Source: Flavobacterium psychrophilum (GTDB lineage: Bacteria > Bacteroidota > Bacteroidia > Flavobacteriales > Flavobacteriaceae). From it: 64,000 nucleotides of DNA. Location of the stretch: contig CP012388.1 in the NCBI GenBank assembly GCA_001708385.1, forward strand, positions 1,612,001-1,676,000, read 5' to 3'. Of the stretch, positions 26,446-35,151 are shown piece by piece. Each line of letters starts with the position of its first letter. Position 1 is the stretch's first letter. The notes beneath the pieces were generated by a model. The model did not search any database. It was not told the origin of the DNA and worked only from the letters and a program-made list of their open reading frames with translations. Both the position numbers and the translations under genes were made by a program.

Positions 26446-27537
26446 TTAAGATCTAGTATCGTTTATTATTTTTTCCTGGTGGATAATACTTTCCTGATGT
26501 ATTGCTTTAAAAATATTTTTAATAAAATCCTCGCCAAGCCCCTTGCCTGCTCCCTGTGCAATCATTTTATCCAGAATCTCCGTCCAGCGCTGGCTTTGCA
26601 AAACAGCAACGTTCTTTTCTTTCTTTAAAGCCCCTATCTCATCGGCAACTGCCATCCTTTTGCTTAGTATCTCTATGATCTTGTCATCATATTCATCAAT
26701 ATTAAAGCGTAGGCGGCTCATTTTACTATTGTAATCATCAGCCTCATCGGTTTCTTTTCTAACCCTAAGATCTTTAAATATCTGCTTAAGCGTGTTGGGT
26801 GTTACCTGCTGTGCGGCATCACTCCATGCGTTATCCGGATCGATGTGCGTTTCAATAATAAGTCCGTCATAATTTAAATCAAGTGCCTGTTGCGACACCT
26901 GCTGAATCATGTTTCGGTTACCCGTAATATGCGACGGATCGCAGATAAGCGGTAAATCGGGGAAACGGCTTTGCAGTTCAATAGCTATCTGCCACTCCGG
27001 AATGTTACGGTATTTTGTTTTTTCGTAGGTAGAAAACCCTCTGTGAATAACACCCAGCTTTTTAATGTTAGCGTTATACAAACGTTCTACACCGCCTATC
27101 CATAAAGCAAGATCGGGGTTAACAGGATTTTTCACCAACACTATTTTATCTGTACCTTCAAGGGCATCTGCAATTTCCTGAACCGCAAAAGGGTTTACAG
27201 TTGTGCGTGCACCAATCCAAAGCACATCGATATCATGTTCTAAAGCCAGTTTTACGTGGGTGGCATTGGCAACCTCAACCGCAATAAGCAGTCCGGTTTC
27301 TGCTTTTGCCTTTTGCAGCCATTTTAATCCTATAGCCCCTACACCTTCAAACCCTCCCGGGCGTGTTCGTGGTTTCCATATCCCTGCGCGAAAAATACTT
27401 ACATCGCTATCTTTAAGTTCCTGTGCAATTTTAAGCACCTGATCTTCGGTTTCGGCACTGCACGGCCCGGCTATAACCAGTGGGTGAGACAGGTTAAAAT
27501 CATCCAGCCATTTCCTCATGGCGCTGCTATTTTCCAT
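26446..27537 (-). CDS. Bifunctional DAHP synthase / chorismate mutase
   Basis: Fuses the first enzyme of the shikimate pathway (3-deoxy-D-arabino-heptulosonate 7-phosphate synthase, type I-beta/KDO8PS-like, about residues 1-265) to an AroQ-type chorismate mutase (about 275-360). The synthase part shows PLVIAGPCSAETEDQVLKIA, FRAGIWKPRTRPGGFEG, KNPVNPDLALWIGGVERL and ICDPSHITGN. The mutase part shows SRLRFNIDEYDDKIIEILSKRMAVADEIG. The start was set at 27537 (MENSSAMRKWLDDFN). An in-frame ATG at 27597 overlaps the aminotransferase stop by four bases and cannot be excluded. It is the last gene of the pheA operon. Confidence 0.93.
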   Translation of the reverse strand: MENSSAMRKWLDDFNLSHPLVIAGPCSAETEDQVLKIAQELKDSDVSIFRAGIWKPRTRPGGFEGVGAIGLKWLQKAKAETGLLIAVEVANATHVKLALEHDIDVLWIGARTTVNPFAVQEIADALEGTDKIVLVKNPVNPDLALWIGGVERLYNANIKKLGVIHRGFSTYEKTKYRNIPEWQIAIELQSRFPDLPLICDPSHITGNRNMIQQVSQQALDLNYDGLIIETHIDPDNAWSDAAQQVTPNTLKQIFKDLRVRKETDEADDYNSKMSRLRFNIDEYDDKIIEILSKRMAVADEIGALKKEKNVAVLQSQRWTEILDKMIAQGAGKGLGEDFIKNIFKAIHQESIIHQEKIINDTRS

Positions 27538-27593
27538 AGTGGTATTTTTTATTGTATCGCCTTTCGGCGGATGCTGTTGTATTGTGGAATGTA

Positions 27594-28769
27594 TCATGCA
27601 AATTTACTATTTAGTTGTTCAACTTTTTCAATACGAAGCAAAGCTTCTTCTATTTGTGGTTCGGGTACACAAAGCGAAAAACGAATGTAGCCTTCGCCTG
27701 CACTGCCAAACACAGTTCCCGGTGTTATAAACACATGGCTTTCATATAATATTTCATCAACGTAGGCTTCCGCCGATGGTTCTCCTCCCGGCAGTTTTGC
27801 CCAGACAAACAGCCCTACGGCATTTTTATCATATTTACATCCAAGCGCATCAGCCAGTTTGTAAATCAGTTTTCGCCTACTGTCATACACCTTGTTGAGC
27901 GACGCAAACCAGTTATAATCGCTTTTAAGTGCAGCTATTGCTCCTTTTTGCAGGCCATAGAACATACCGCTGTCCATATTGCTCTTTACCTTCATTACCG
28001 TTTCCAGCAATTCCTGCCTGCCTGTTAGCATACCTACACGCCAACCCGCCATATTAAAGGTCTTACTTAGCGAATTCAGCTCTAACGCCACTTCTCTGGC
28101 ACCGTCAACCTGAAAGACCGACAGTTGCTCATCATTAAGTACAAAACTGTATGGGTTATCATTTACTAACAATATATTATGCTTTCGGGCGAATGCCACA
28201 AGCCTCTGTAAAAGATCCAAACTTCCTTTTGCCCCTGTAGGCATATGCGGATAATTGACCCACATAATTTTTACTTTTGTAAGATCGGTTTGTTCCAATG
28301 CATCAAAATCGGGTTCCCAATTATTTTGGGCTGATAGCTCATACGGCACTGCGATCCCTCCTGCTATCTGCGCTGCCGAAGCATACGCCAGATAACCCGG
28401 ATTGGGTATAAGTACAGCATCACCTTCATTTAAAAAAGCCATGCTAATGTGCATAATACCTTCTTTTGACCCCATAAGGGGGAGGATTTCTGACGACGGA
28501 TTTAAAGTCACACCGAAATGCTCCTGATAAAAACCTGCCATAGCCTCACGAAGTTCTGCCAACCCCTGATAGCTTTGATATTTATGCGCACCTGCCTCGT
28601 GCAACGATGCTGTTATTGCTTCCAGTACCGATGGTGATGGTGCCATATCGGGACTGCCGATACCCATATTAATAACGTTTTTGCCCTGCGCTGCCATTTG
28701 GGCAATCTCTTTTAATTTTCCGGAGAAGTAATATTCATTTACCTGTTCCAGTCGTCGTGCTGCTATCAT
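27594..28769 (-). CDS. Class I/II aminotransferase of the aromatic operon
   Basis: A 391-residue PLP aminotransferase. The PLP lysine is in LNSLSKTFNMAGWRVG, with NPGYLAYASAAQIAG and VNYPHMPTGAKGSL before it and an Arg of YIRFSLCVPE near the end. Set between prephenate dehydratase and DAHP synthase, it most likely aminates phenylpyruvate or 4-hydroxyphenylpyruvate, or acts as an aspartate/prephenate aminotransferase. It is joined to pheA by an ATGA overlap. Sequence alone does not fix the substrate. Confidence 0.88.
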   Translation of the reverse strand: MIAARRLEQVNEYYFSGKLKEIAQMAAQGKNVINMGIGSPDMAPSPSVLEAITASLHEAGAHKYQSYQGLAELREAMAGFYQEHFGVTLNPSSEILPLMGSKEGIMHISMAFLNEGDAVLIPNPGYLAYASAAQIAGGIAVPYELSAQNNWEPDFDALEQTDLTKVKIMWVNYPHMPTGAKGSLDLLQRLVAFARKHNILLVNDNPYSFVLNDEQLSVFQVDGAREVALELNSLSKTFNMAGWRVGMLTGRQELLETVMKVKSNMDSGMFYGLQKGAIAALKSDYNWFASLNKVYDSRRKLIYKLADALGCKYDKNAVGLFVWAKLPGGEPSAEAYVDEILYESHVFITPGTVFGSAGEGYIRFSLCVPEPQIEEALLRIEKVEQLNSKFA

Positions 28770-29593
28770 ACTTTTCCGTTTTTATATTCGCCCAAAACTT
28801 TAAAATGAGTCGTCATCATTTCCAGTATCGCCTTTGCTTTCTCGTAGTGTTTGTACTTTAAAAAGGTTACATCTACAAAAAAGGAGTATTTAAAAGGCGT
28901 TTCTATTATGGGCATAGATTGTATCTTGGTAAGGTTCAGTTTACAGTTGTTCAGCACATTCAGAATCGTGGCCAGGTTACCTGGAGTATCGTCCAGTTCA
29001 AACTTTATCGATGCCTTGTTTATCTCCTCTTTCGGGATAACCGAATTCTGCGTCTTTACAACAACAAACCGTGTTTTGTTGCTTTTTATAGTATGGATGT
29101 CCTCCGCTACAATATCAAGTCCGAACAATTGTGCTGCTATGGGGCTGCCTACAGCCGCAATATCTTTTAGCTGATTGTTATTGATACGCTCGGCGGTCTC
29201 CGCGGTATCTACACTTTCAACCAATTTTATGTGAGGGTAACGGCTAAAAAAATCGGCACATTGCAATAGTGCTATGGGGTGAGAATGCACCTCTTTAATA
29301 TCTTCCAGCTTTTGGCCTTTCAGCACCATAAGGTTCATGCTTATATTAAGGTAGTGCTCTCCTATAATATGCAGGTTGTTACGATCTATAAGCGCGTAAT
29401 TGGGAATTATAGACCCTGCAATAGAATTTTCCAGTGCCATAATGCCAATTCCTGCTTTGTTATCTACGAGGCTACGTACAAGCTCGGGAAACGACATACA
29501 TTCTTCCAACTCGCTATCCACGCCAAAGTACTCGCCTGCCACCTGGTGGTGAAACGAACCTCTTATTCCCTGTATTGCAATTTTTGTATTCAT
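28766..29593 (-). CDS. pheA: Prephenate dehydratase
   Basis: Converts prephenate to phenylpyruvate for phenylalanine synthesis. At 275 residues it has the PDT domain (about 1-185: IAIQGIRGSFHHQVAGEYF, GIMALENSIAGSI, HPIALLQC, SNKTRFVVV) and a C-terminal ACT domain (about 195-270: IKFELDDTPGNLATILNVL). The ACT domain is the usual site of phenylalanine feedback. The ESRP motif is replaced by KIQSMPI. It is the first gene of a coupled operon and is preceded by a leader-peptide attenuator. Confidence 0.95.
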   Translation of the reverse strand: MNTKIAIQGIRGSFHHQVAGEYFGVDSELEECMSFPELVRSLVDNKAGIGIMALENSIAGSIIPNYALIDRNNLHIIGEHYLNISMNLMVLKGQKLEDIKEVHSHPIALLQCADFFSRYPHIKLVESVDTAETAERINNNQLKDIAAVGSPIAAQLFGLDIVAEDIHTIKSNKTRFVVVKTQNSVIPKEEINKASIKFELDDTPGNLATILNVLNNCKLNLTKIQSMPIIETPFKYSFFVDVTFLKYKHYEKAKAILEMMTTHFKVLGEYKNGKV

Positions 29594-29601
29594 AAACGGG
29601 C

Positions 29602-29632
29602 AAAAAAAAATCCCGACGGTGAGGTCGGGATT
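29602..29632 (-). terminator. Attenuator terminator in the pheA leader
   Basis: On the minus strand AATCCCGAC (29632-29624) and GTCGGGATT (29617-29609) form a perfect 9-bp stem with a 6-base loop, followed by nine T. It stands between the leader-peptide stop and pheA, so it controls operon read-through. An alternative pairing joins GAGGACAGGGA (29687-29677, inside the leader peptide) to TCCCGACCTC (29630-29621), which would break the terminator. Confidence 0.9.
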
Positions 29633-29653
29633 CGTATAATTAGTTAAAAATTT

Positions 29654-29743
29654 CTATCTACTAAACAACAATACTTTCCCTGTCCTCTTTGTCCAAAAGA
29701 AGAAATAAAAGAAAGTTGTATAAAAAGTTGTACCTGAAGACAT
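29654..29743 (-). CDS. Aromatic-rich leader peptide of the pheA operon
   Basis: A 29-codon frame, ATG to TAG, whose residues 7-17 read FYTTFFYFFFW. Its composition is six Phe, two Tyr and one Trp in eleven residues, which is very unlikely by chance ahead of a terminator and pheA. Ribosome stalling at these codons when charged tRNA-Phe (possibly also Tyr or Trp) is scarce would favour the antiterminator and let pheA be transcribed. Codons 19-23 (29689-29675) carry the antiterminator strand. This is the enterobacterial pheL arrangement, here in a flavobacterium. Confidence 0.9.
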   Translation of the reverse strand: MSSGTTFYTTFFYFFFWTKRTGKVLLFSR

Positions 29744-29763
29744 ACTTGTATCTGTTGTTCCCG

Positions 29764-29771
29764 CTAATATA
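29764..29771 (-). promoter_or_regulatory. Possible -7 box of the pheA leader transcript
   Basis: Minus-strand TATATTAG matches TAnnTTTG at all but one base and would start transcription shortly before the leader-peptide ATG. Tentative. Confidence 0.35.
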
Positions 29772-29841
29772 GGGATTTTTTTAATTGGTCGCGAAAACTA
29801 TTAAAAAAAATAACAATAGCTGCAAAATATGATTTTCTTAC

Positions 29842-29849
29842 TACTTTTG
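29842..29849 (+). promoter_or_regulatory. -7 promoter box of gldA
   Basis: TACTTTTG matches TAnnTTTG, 17 bases before the ATG. It is divergent from the pheA leader promoter. Confidence 0.65.
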
Positions 29850-29865
29850 TTCAAAATCATAGGTC

Positions 29866-30771
29866 ATGTCAATTGAGGTAAAGGATATTTCTAAAAGCTA
29901 CGGCGAACAAAAAGCGCTTGATGCTGTTTCATTTTCTATAAATAAAGGAGAAATTGTGGGTTTTCTGGGGCCAAACGGTGCCGGTAAATCTACCCTTATG
30001 AAGATACTTACCACTTACCTTAATGCCGACAGCGGCACTGCACTGGTTAATGCACACAATGTTGCCGACCAGCAAAAAGCGGTTCAGAAATCGGTTGGCT
30101 ACCTGCCCGAACATAACCCATTGTACCTTGACCTTTATGTTAGGGAATACCTTGCTTTTAATGCCGATGTTTACCACGTAAACAAATCGCGCATTGAAGA
30201 AATGATACAACTTACAGGACTAGCACCCGAAGCACACAAAAAAATAGGCGCTCTTTCTAAAGGATACCGCCAGCGCGTTGGCCTTGCTGCCGCACTATTG
30301 CATGATCCGGAAGTACTTATCCTCGATGAGCCGACAACAGGACTTGACCCTAACCAGTTGGTTGAGATCCGTGAGCTCATAAAGAACATTGGCAAAAACA
30401 AAACTGTTTTTCTTTCTACACACATCATGCAGGAAGTTGAAGCCATTTGCGACAGGGTCATTATTATAGATCATGGTAAAATTGTTACCGATAAGAAACT
30501 GAACAACCTTGTAAAAGATACCAAAGAAGCACAGCTTATTGAGGTAGAATTTGATCACCCAGTAACTGAAATCCTTTTACAAAGCCTACCGGAACTTACT
30601 ACCGCCATTAACACAAAAGGCAATACATGGGAACTGACCTTTGTTGCCGAAAAAGATATGCGCCCGGCAGTATTCGACTTTGCACAGGCTAACAACCTGA
30701 AAACACTTCAGCTTGCCCTTAAGAGCAAAAATCTTGAAACGGTATTTAGGGAAATGACTAAAAAGAAGTAA
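29866..30771 (+). CDS. gldA: Gliding-motility ABC transporter ATPase GldA
   Basis: A 301-residue ABC ATPase. Walker A is GPNGAGKSTLMK, the signature is LSKGYRQRVGLAAALL, Walker B is VLILDEP and the switch His is in VFLSTHIMQE. The start (SIEVKDISKSYGEQKALDAVSF), the GYLPEHNPLYLDLYVREYLAFNADVYHV segment and the length match GldA of Flavobacterium. GldA works with the membrane proteins GldF and GldG in the gliding apparatus; those are not in this window. Orthology to a generic ABC-2 ATPase cannot be wholly excluded. Confidence 0.85.
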   Translation: MSIEVKDISKSYGEQKALDAVSFSINKGEIVGFLGPNGAGKSTLMKILTTYLNADSGTALVNAHNVADQQKAVQKSVGYLPEHNPLYLDLYVREYLAFNADVYHVNKSRIEEMIQLTGLAPEAHKKIGALSKGYRQRVGLAAALLHDPEVLILDEPTTGLDPNQLVEIRELIKNIGKNKTVFLSTHIMQEVEAICDRVIIIDHGKIVTDKKLNNLVKDTKEAQLIEVEFDHPVTEILLQSLPELTTAINTKGNTWELTFVAEKDMRPAVFDFAQANNLKTLQLALKSKNLETVFREMTKKK

Positions 30772-30773
30772 TT

Positions 30774-30884
30774 ATGTGCGGAGGACCCTTACCCTGGTGG
30801 ACTGAAGAAATGGAAAAAGACAAGGAGAAAGAAAAAGAACAGCAGGAACAAAACACGCCTGAAGATATTGAGGAATGTGATTAA
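30774..30884 (+). CDS. 36-codon highly charged small protein
   Basis: An ATG two bases after the gldA stop opens a 36-residue frame. It begins MCGGPLPWWTEEMEKDKEKE and ends EDIEECD: a Cys-Gly-Gly-Pro and Trp-Trp head followed by a Lys/Glu helix and a terminal Cys. The tight spacing and the terminator just after it (30918) suggest it is a translated operon partner of gldA. No family recognised. Confidence 0.6.
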   Translation: MCGGPLPWWTEEMEKDKEKEKEQQEQNTPEDIEECD

Positions 30885-30917
30885 CTGTGCTACTATTTTC
30901 TTTAAAGTACAAAACAA

Positions 30918-30952
30918 CAAAAGCCCGATAGTATACAAACTACCGGGCTTTC
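30918..30952. terminator. Bidirectional terminator between gldA and metF
   Basis: AAAAGCCCGATAGT and ACTACCGGGCTTT form a stem (one A-C mismatch) around ATACAA, with A and T runs on the two sides. It can end both the gldA and the metF transcripts. Confidence 0.8.
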
Positions 30953-30982
30953 ATAGTATATAACAAAACAAAAAACTCTTAC

Positions 30983-31939
30983 TTAGAACACTTCTTTAGC
31001 GATGGCCTTAATATTTTCGGCCCTGCCCATAGAGTAATAGTGCAACACAGGTATACCCGCTTTTATAAGCTCTTTACTTTGCTCGGTACACCATTCTATA
31101 CCTATTTGCTTTACAGCATCGTTATCTTTAGCTTTTACAACAGCCATAATTAAATCATCCGGTAAATCTACCTTAAAGCGGTGCGGAATCTGGTTCAGCT
31201 GTTTTTTGGTCGATATTGGCTTTAATCCCGGAATAATTGGCACAGTGATGCCTTCTTTTCGGCATTTTGCCACAAATTCGAAAAACTTCTTGTTATCAAA
31301 AAACATCTGCGTTATAATGTATGACGCACCATTTTTAATTTTCTGCTTTAAGAAATAAATATCGCTGTCAAGGCTTGGTGCCTCCATATGTTTTTCCGGA
31401 TAGCCAGCCACACCAATACAGAAATTGGTAGCCGATGTATTTTGCAGGTCATCATCCAGGTAAATACCTTTATTAAGGTTTTCTATCTGCGTAACCAGTT
31501 CGGTAGCATAGCTGTTACCTTCTTTTTCGGGCTTGAAATAGGTTTCGTTCTTAACCGCATCACCTCGAAGGGCAACCACGTTCTGAATCCCTAAAAAGTC
31601 AAGGTCAATTAAAAAGTTCTCGGTATCTTCTTTAGTAAAACCACCACACAATATATGCGGAATAGCATCCAGCTGGTATTTATTTTGTATCGCCGAACAG
31701 ATACCCACAGTACCCGGACGTTTTTTTACAATCTTTTTCTCTAAAAGTCCGCTTGGCAGTTCTTTATATTCGTATTCCTCCCTATGGTAGGTAACATCTA
31801 TAAATGGCGGATTGAATTCCATTAACGGATCAATGCTATCAAAAATAGACTGTATGTTCTGCCCTTTTAGCGGAGGCAGTATCTCAAAAGAAAAAAGTGT
31901 TTTGCCGTTGGCGTTCTCTATGTGTTCTGTTACTTTCAT
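30983..31939 (-). CDS. metF: 5,10-methylenetetrahydrofolate reductase
   Basis: Makes 5-methyltetrahydrofolate, the methyl donor for both methionine synthases here. At 318 residues it is a full single-domain MetF: FSFEILPPLKGQN at the start with the catalytic Glu, IPHILCGGFTKEDTENFL, VALRGDAVKNE and ASYIITQMFFDNKKFFEF. It is last in the SAM-I-controlled metH unit, separated from the metH C-terminal half by a C/G-rich repeat element at 31942-32033. No NADH- or NADPH-specific feature can be called. Confidence 0.94.
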   Translation of the reverse strand: MKVTEHIENANGKTLFSFEILPPLKGQNIQSIFDSIDPLMEFNPPFIDVTYHREEYEYKELPSGLLEKKIVKKRPGTVGICSAIQNKYQLDAIPHILCGGFTKEDTENFLIDLDFLGIQNVVALRGDAVKNETYFKPEKEGNSYATELVTQIENLNKGIYLDDDLQNTSATNFCIGVAGYPEKHMEAPSLDSDIYFLKQKIKNGASYIITQMFFDNKKFFEFVAKCRKEGITVPIIPGLKPISTKKQLNQIPHRFKVDLPDDLIMAVVKAKDNDAVKQIGIEWCTEQSKELIKAGIPVLHYYSMGRAENIKAIAKEVF

Positions 31940-31941
31940 GG

Positions 31942-32033
31942 CCCTCTCCCCAAAGGGGGAATTTATGTCGTTACTATTTAAATTCTTTTGTACCTCACTT
32001 CTCCTCCCCTTGGGGGAGGCTGGGTGGGGCTTA
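31942..32033. repeat. C-rich dispersed element between metH and metF
   Basis: CCCTCTCCCCAAAGGGGGAA (31942-31961) faces CTTCTCCTCCCCTTGGGGGA and GGCTGGGTGGGGC (31998-32030). It is an imperfect inverted repeat related to the element at 38330-38431. Its edge reaches the metH stop codon. Confidence 0.5.
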
Positions 32034-34778
32034 ATCTGCTATATTTGGGTTAAGCCATTTCGTGGCTTCGTCTGTACTTATACTCCTACGTTTGGCGTAA
32101 TCTATTACCTGGTCTTCTTTTATTTTACCAAGTCCGAAATACTTACTCTGCGGATTAGCAAAGTAATATCCCGATACCGATGATGCCGGCCACATGGCAA
32201 GGCTTTCAGTTAAGGTTACACCAATTTTATTATCTACATCCAGCAATTGCCAGATACCTTTTTTCTCTAAATGATCGGGACATGCAGGATAACCCGGAGC
32301 CGGGCGTATACCGTTATACTGTTCCTTTATAAGTTCATCATTACTCAATACCTCATCAGATGCATAACCCCAGATCTCCTTGCGTATCTTTAAGTGAAGG
32401 AATTCGGCGAATGCCTCAGCCAGACGATCAGCCAGTGCTTTCACCATTATAGAGTTGTAATCGTCGTGATCGGCTTCAAACTCAGCTGCTTTTTCATCTA
32501 CACCAAAACCTGTGGTGACACAAAAAGCGCCCATATAATCGGGTTTATTAAGATCTTTTGGTGTAATAAAATCAGAAAGTGCAATATTAGGTGCACCTTT
32601 TGTTTTTTGCGATTGCTGCCTCAGCGTAAGGAATTTTACATTCGGCTTGCCGTTTTCGTCATACAGCTGAATATCGTCATCATTAACCTGAGCCGCAGGG
32701 AAAACACCATATACCCCTTTAGCTTCAAGCCAGTTTTCTTCCAGCATCTGCTCGAGCATTTTTTTAGCATCTGCAAACAATACCTGAGCCTGTTCTCCCA
32801 CTACCTCATCGGTTAATATTGCCGGAAACTTACCGTGCAGGTCCCATGTCTGGAAAAACGGAGTCCAGTCAATAAACTCAACCAGCTCAGATGGCTTGGG
32901 TTCGATAGTCGCAACACCAATAAAGTTTGGTGTTGGCGCAGTAAAGTTATCCCAGTCCAATTTCAGTTTATTTCTTCTTGCGTCTTCAATACTCAGGAAA
33001 TCCTTATCGCGCGAACGGTTAAGGTATCCTTCACGAAGCTTGTCGTATTCTTCCCTAAGGTTTTTAGAATATTCTTTTTTGGTTGTTGTATTCAACAGGT
33101 TACCCGCGACGGTTACCGCACGCGATGCATCATTAACATGCACAACGGTTTCCCTGTATTCGGGTGCTATTTTAACAGCGGTGTGAGCACGCGATGTTGT
33201 TGCCCCGCCAATCATGATTGGAATACTGATATTCAGCTTATCCATTTCTTTTGCCAGATACACCATCTCGTCGAGCGACGGCGTTATCAGTCCGCTAAGG
33301 CCAATGATATCTACCTGCTCCTTCATTGCAACTTCAATAATCCTTTCCGGCGGAACCATAACACCAAGGTCTATGATCTCAAAGTTATTACAGCCCAGTA
33401 CCACACTTACAATATTTTTACCGATATCGTGAACGTCGCCTTTAACTGTAGCCATAAGCACTTTTCCTGCCGATGAACCTTTGCCTTTACCTTCTTCAAT
33501 AAACGGAAGCAGGTAGGCAACCGCTTTTTTCATTACACGCGCCGATTTTACCACCTGCGGAAGGAACATCTTTCCACTACCAAAAAGGTCACCCACTACA
33601 TTCATACCCGTCATCAGGTTAATTTCTATAACCTCAATAGGTTTGGCAGCCTGTAGGCGTGCTTCTTCTATATCTATTTCAATAAATTCATCTAGCCCTT
33701 TAACCAGGGCATGCGTAAGCCTTTCCTGTATAGGGTATGATCGCCATTCCTGAGCCTGCTTTTCCACAGCTTTTATGTCGCCTTTTACATTTTCTGCAAA
33801 ATCTAATAAACGCTCTGTGGCATCATCGCGGCGATCAAGCAGCACATCTTCAACATGCTCTAAAAGGTCTTTCGGAATTTCATCGTAAATCTCGAGCATT
33901 TCAGGGTTAACAATACCCATGTCCATACCATGCTGAATGGCATGGTACAAAAATGCCGAGTGCATAGCTTCCCTTACCTTGTCGTTTCCACGGAAAGAGA
34001 ACGATACGTTACTCACCCCTCCACTTACGTGTGCGTGAGGCAGGTTGGTACGTATCCATTTTGTAGCAAGGAAAAAGTCGAGCGCATTTTTACGGTGCTC
34101 TTCCATACCCGTTGCCACGGGGAATATATTAGGGTCGAAAATAATGTCTTCCGGAGGAAAACCTACTTTATCAACCAGTATGTCATATGATCGTTTACAA
34201 ATTTCGATACGCCTGTCGTACGTATCAGCCTGCCCTACTTCATCAAAAGCCATAACAATTACAGCAGCACCGTAACGTTTTACTTTTTTAGCGTAGTGCA
34301 CAAAATTCTCTTCACCCTCTTTAAGGCTAATAGAGTTTACAATACTCTTACCCTGGGTTACTTTAAGCCCGGCCTCTATTATCTCCCATTTAGAACTGTC
34401 AATCATAACAGGAACACGTGCAATATCAGGTTCAGATGCTATCAGGTTAAGGAAAGTGGTCATGGCATGTACGCCATCCAGCATCCCTTCGTCCATATTA
34501 ATATCGATGATCTGGGCACCACCGTCTACCTGGGCACGGGCAACGTCAAGTGCCTCCTCGTACTTTTCTTCCTTTATAAGACGGAGGAATTTTCGCGAAC
34601 CCGTAACATTGGTACGCTCGCCTATATTTACAAAGTTGCTTTCGGGTGTAACGATCAGCGGTTCGAGACCTGATAATTTCAGGTATTTTTGGTTGTTGGT
34701 TGTCGGTTGCTGGTTGCCGGAAGAAAATCCGCCTCCATCAGCCTCATCATTATCATATATGGATCTATCTACGGACAT
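32031..34778 (-). CDS. metH: Methionine synthase, folate/cobalamin/activation half
   Basis: The C-terminal part of B12-dependent methionine synthase, which methylates homocysteine with 5-methyltetrahydrofolate through methylcobalamin. Domains in order are pterin-binding ([26 protein letters not shown]), the cobalamin cap and binding domain ([20 protein letters not shown] with the axial His), and the AdoMet-binding reactivation domain ([16 protein letters not shown]). The homocysteine domain is encoded separately upstream. I chose the ATG at 34778. The first about 30 residues ([16 protein letters not shown] to QQPTTNNQ) have no counterpart in the family and are encoded by the inserted cassette. 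The family-like sequence starts at [11 protein letters not shown]. Confidence 0.93.
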   Translation of the reverse strand: MSVDRSIYDNDEADGGGFSSGNQQPTTNNQKYLKLSGLEPLIVTPESNFVNIGERTNVTGSRKFLRLIKEEKYEEALDVARAQVDGGAQIIDINMDEGMLDGVHAMTTFLNLIASEPDIARVPVMIDSSKWEIIEAGLKVTQGKSIVNSISLKEGEENFVHYAKKVKRYGAAVIVMAFDEVGQADTYDRRIEICKRSYDILVDKVGFPPEDIIFDPNIFPVATGMEEHRKNALDFFLATKWIRTNLPHAHVSGGVSNVSFSFRGNDKVREAMHSAFLYHAIQHGMDMGIVNPEMLEIYDEIPKDLLEHVEDVLLDRRDDATERLLDFAENVKGDIKAVEKQAQEWRSYPIQERLTHALVKGLDEFIEIDIEEARLQAAKPIEVIEINLMTGMNVVGDLFGSGKMFLPQVVKSARVMKKAVAYLLPFIEEGKGKGSSAGKVLMATVKGDVHDIGKNIVSVVLGCNNFEIIDLGVMVPPERIIEVAMKEQVDIIGLSGLITPSLDEMVYLAKEMDKLNISIPIMIGGATTSRAHTAVKIAPEYRETVVHVNDASRAVTVAGNLLNTTTKKEYSKNLREEYDKLREGYLNRSRDKDFLSIEDARRNKLKLDWDNFTAPTPNFIGVATIEPKPSELVEFIDWTPFFQTWDLHGKFPAILTDEVVGEQAQVLFADAKKMLEQMLEENWLEAKGVYGVFPAAQVNDDDIQLYDENGKPNVKFLTLRQQSQKTKGAPNIALSDFITPKDLNKPDYMGAFCVTTGFGVDEKAAEFEADHDDYNSIMVKALADRLAEAFAEFLHLKIRKEIWGYASDEVLSNDELIKEQYNGIRPAPGYPACPDHLEKKGIWQLLDVDNKIGVTLTESLAMWPASSVSGYYFANPQSKYFGLGKIKEDQVIDYAKRRSISTDEATKWLNPNIAD
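34691..34720 (+). repeat. Left terminal repeat of the metH cassette
   Basis: GGTTGTT, GGTTGTC, GGTTGCT, GGTTGCC, GG in direct succession. The reverse complement of 35152-35181 differs at 4 of 30 positions. Confidence 0.85.
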
Positions 34779-34779
34779 C

Positions 34780-35133
34780 TCACAGCTTTTTGTAATAATT
34801 AATAAATCCATTCAACAGCCTTTTACAAGCCTGTATCAGTTCAAATACTTCTGCGAATTGCGCATCATTTATATATTTCTGATCTAATGCTAAAAAGCAT
34901 TGTGTCTCTAATTCATATAAGGACCCGCGGGATACATGCAGAAAGTGTATTGTATCTTTTGCCGTCTGCCTGCCACAGCCTTCGGCTATATTTGAAGGAA
35001 TAGAAACGGCGCAACGCCTCATTTGATTCGTTAAGCCATATATTTCTTCCTTTGGGAATTGTTTTGATATGTTATATAAAAGATTGGTCAATTTTCTTGA
35101 TTCTAACCAAACATCTAATTTTGTGTAATCCAT
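34780..35133 (-). CDS. Four-helix-bundle protein, 23S rRNA intervening-sequence family
   Basis: A 117-residue all-helical protein of the family named after ORFs in intervening sequences of bacterial 23S rRNA (IVP, also called four helix bundle protein). Family landmarks are [60 protein letters not shown] and [14 protein letters not shown]. It is the only gene in the inverted-repeat cassette between the two metH halves. Its stop lies one base before the metH2 start, so translation is coupled. The function of these proteins is unknown; they may bind RNA or be the diversity-generating-element accessory type. Confidence 0.88.
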   Translation of the reverse strand: MDYTKLDVWLESRKLTNLLYNISKQFPKEEIYGLTNQMRRCAVSIPSNIAEGCGRQTAKDTIHFLHVSRGSLYELETQCFLALDQKYINDAQFAEVFELIQACKRLLNGFINYYKKL

Positions 35134-35151
35134 TATTCAGTGTTTCAAAAT

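Noticed and set aside
27537..27597. DAHP synthase start at 27597
   Set aside because: The 20 added residues are not family-like, although the 4-base overlap with the aminotransferase stop keeps this start possible.
32394..33476. Plus-strand frames of 140 and 213 codons inside metH
   Set aside because: Antisense to conserved MetH domains; composition and Cys/Phe bias are typical of shadow frames.
34691..34720. GGTTGNN heptamer tract as a CRISPR-like or satellite array
   Set aside because: Only four heptamers per end with no spacers; the pairing of both ends as inverted repeats explains it better.
34780..35133. Four-helix-bundle gene as an ordinary metabolic member of the met operon
   Set aside because: It lies inside paired inverted repeats and its removal restores metH; a role in methionine synthesis has no support.
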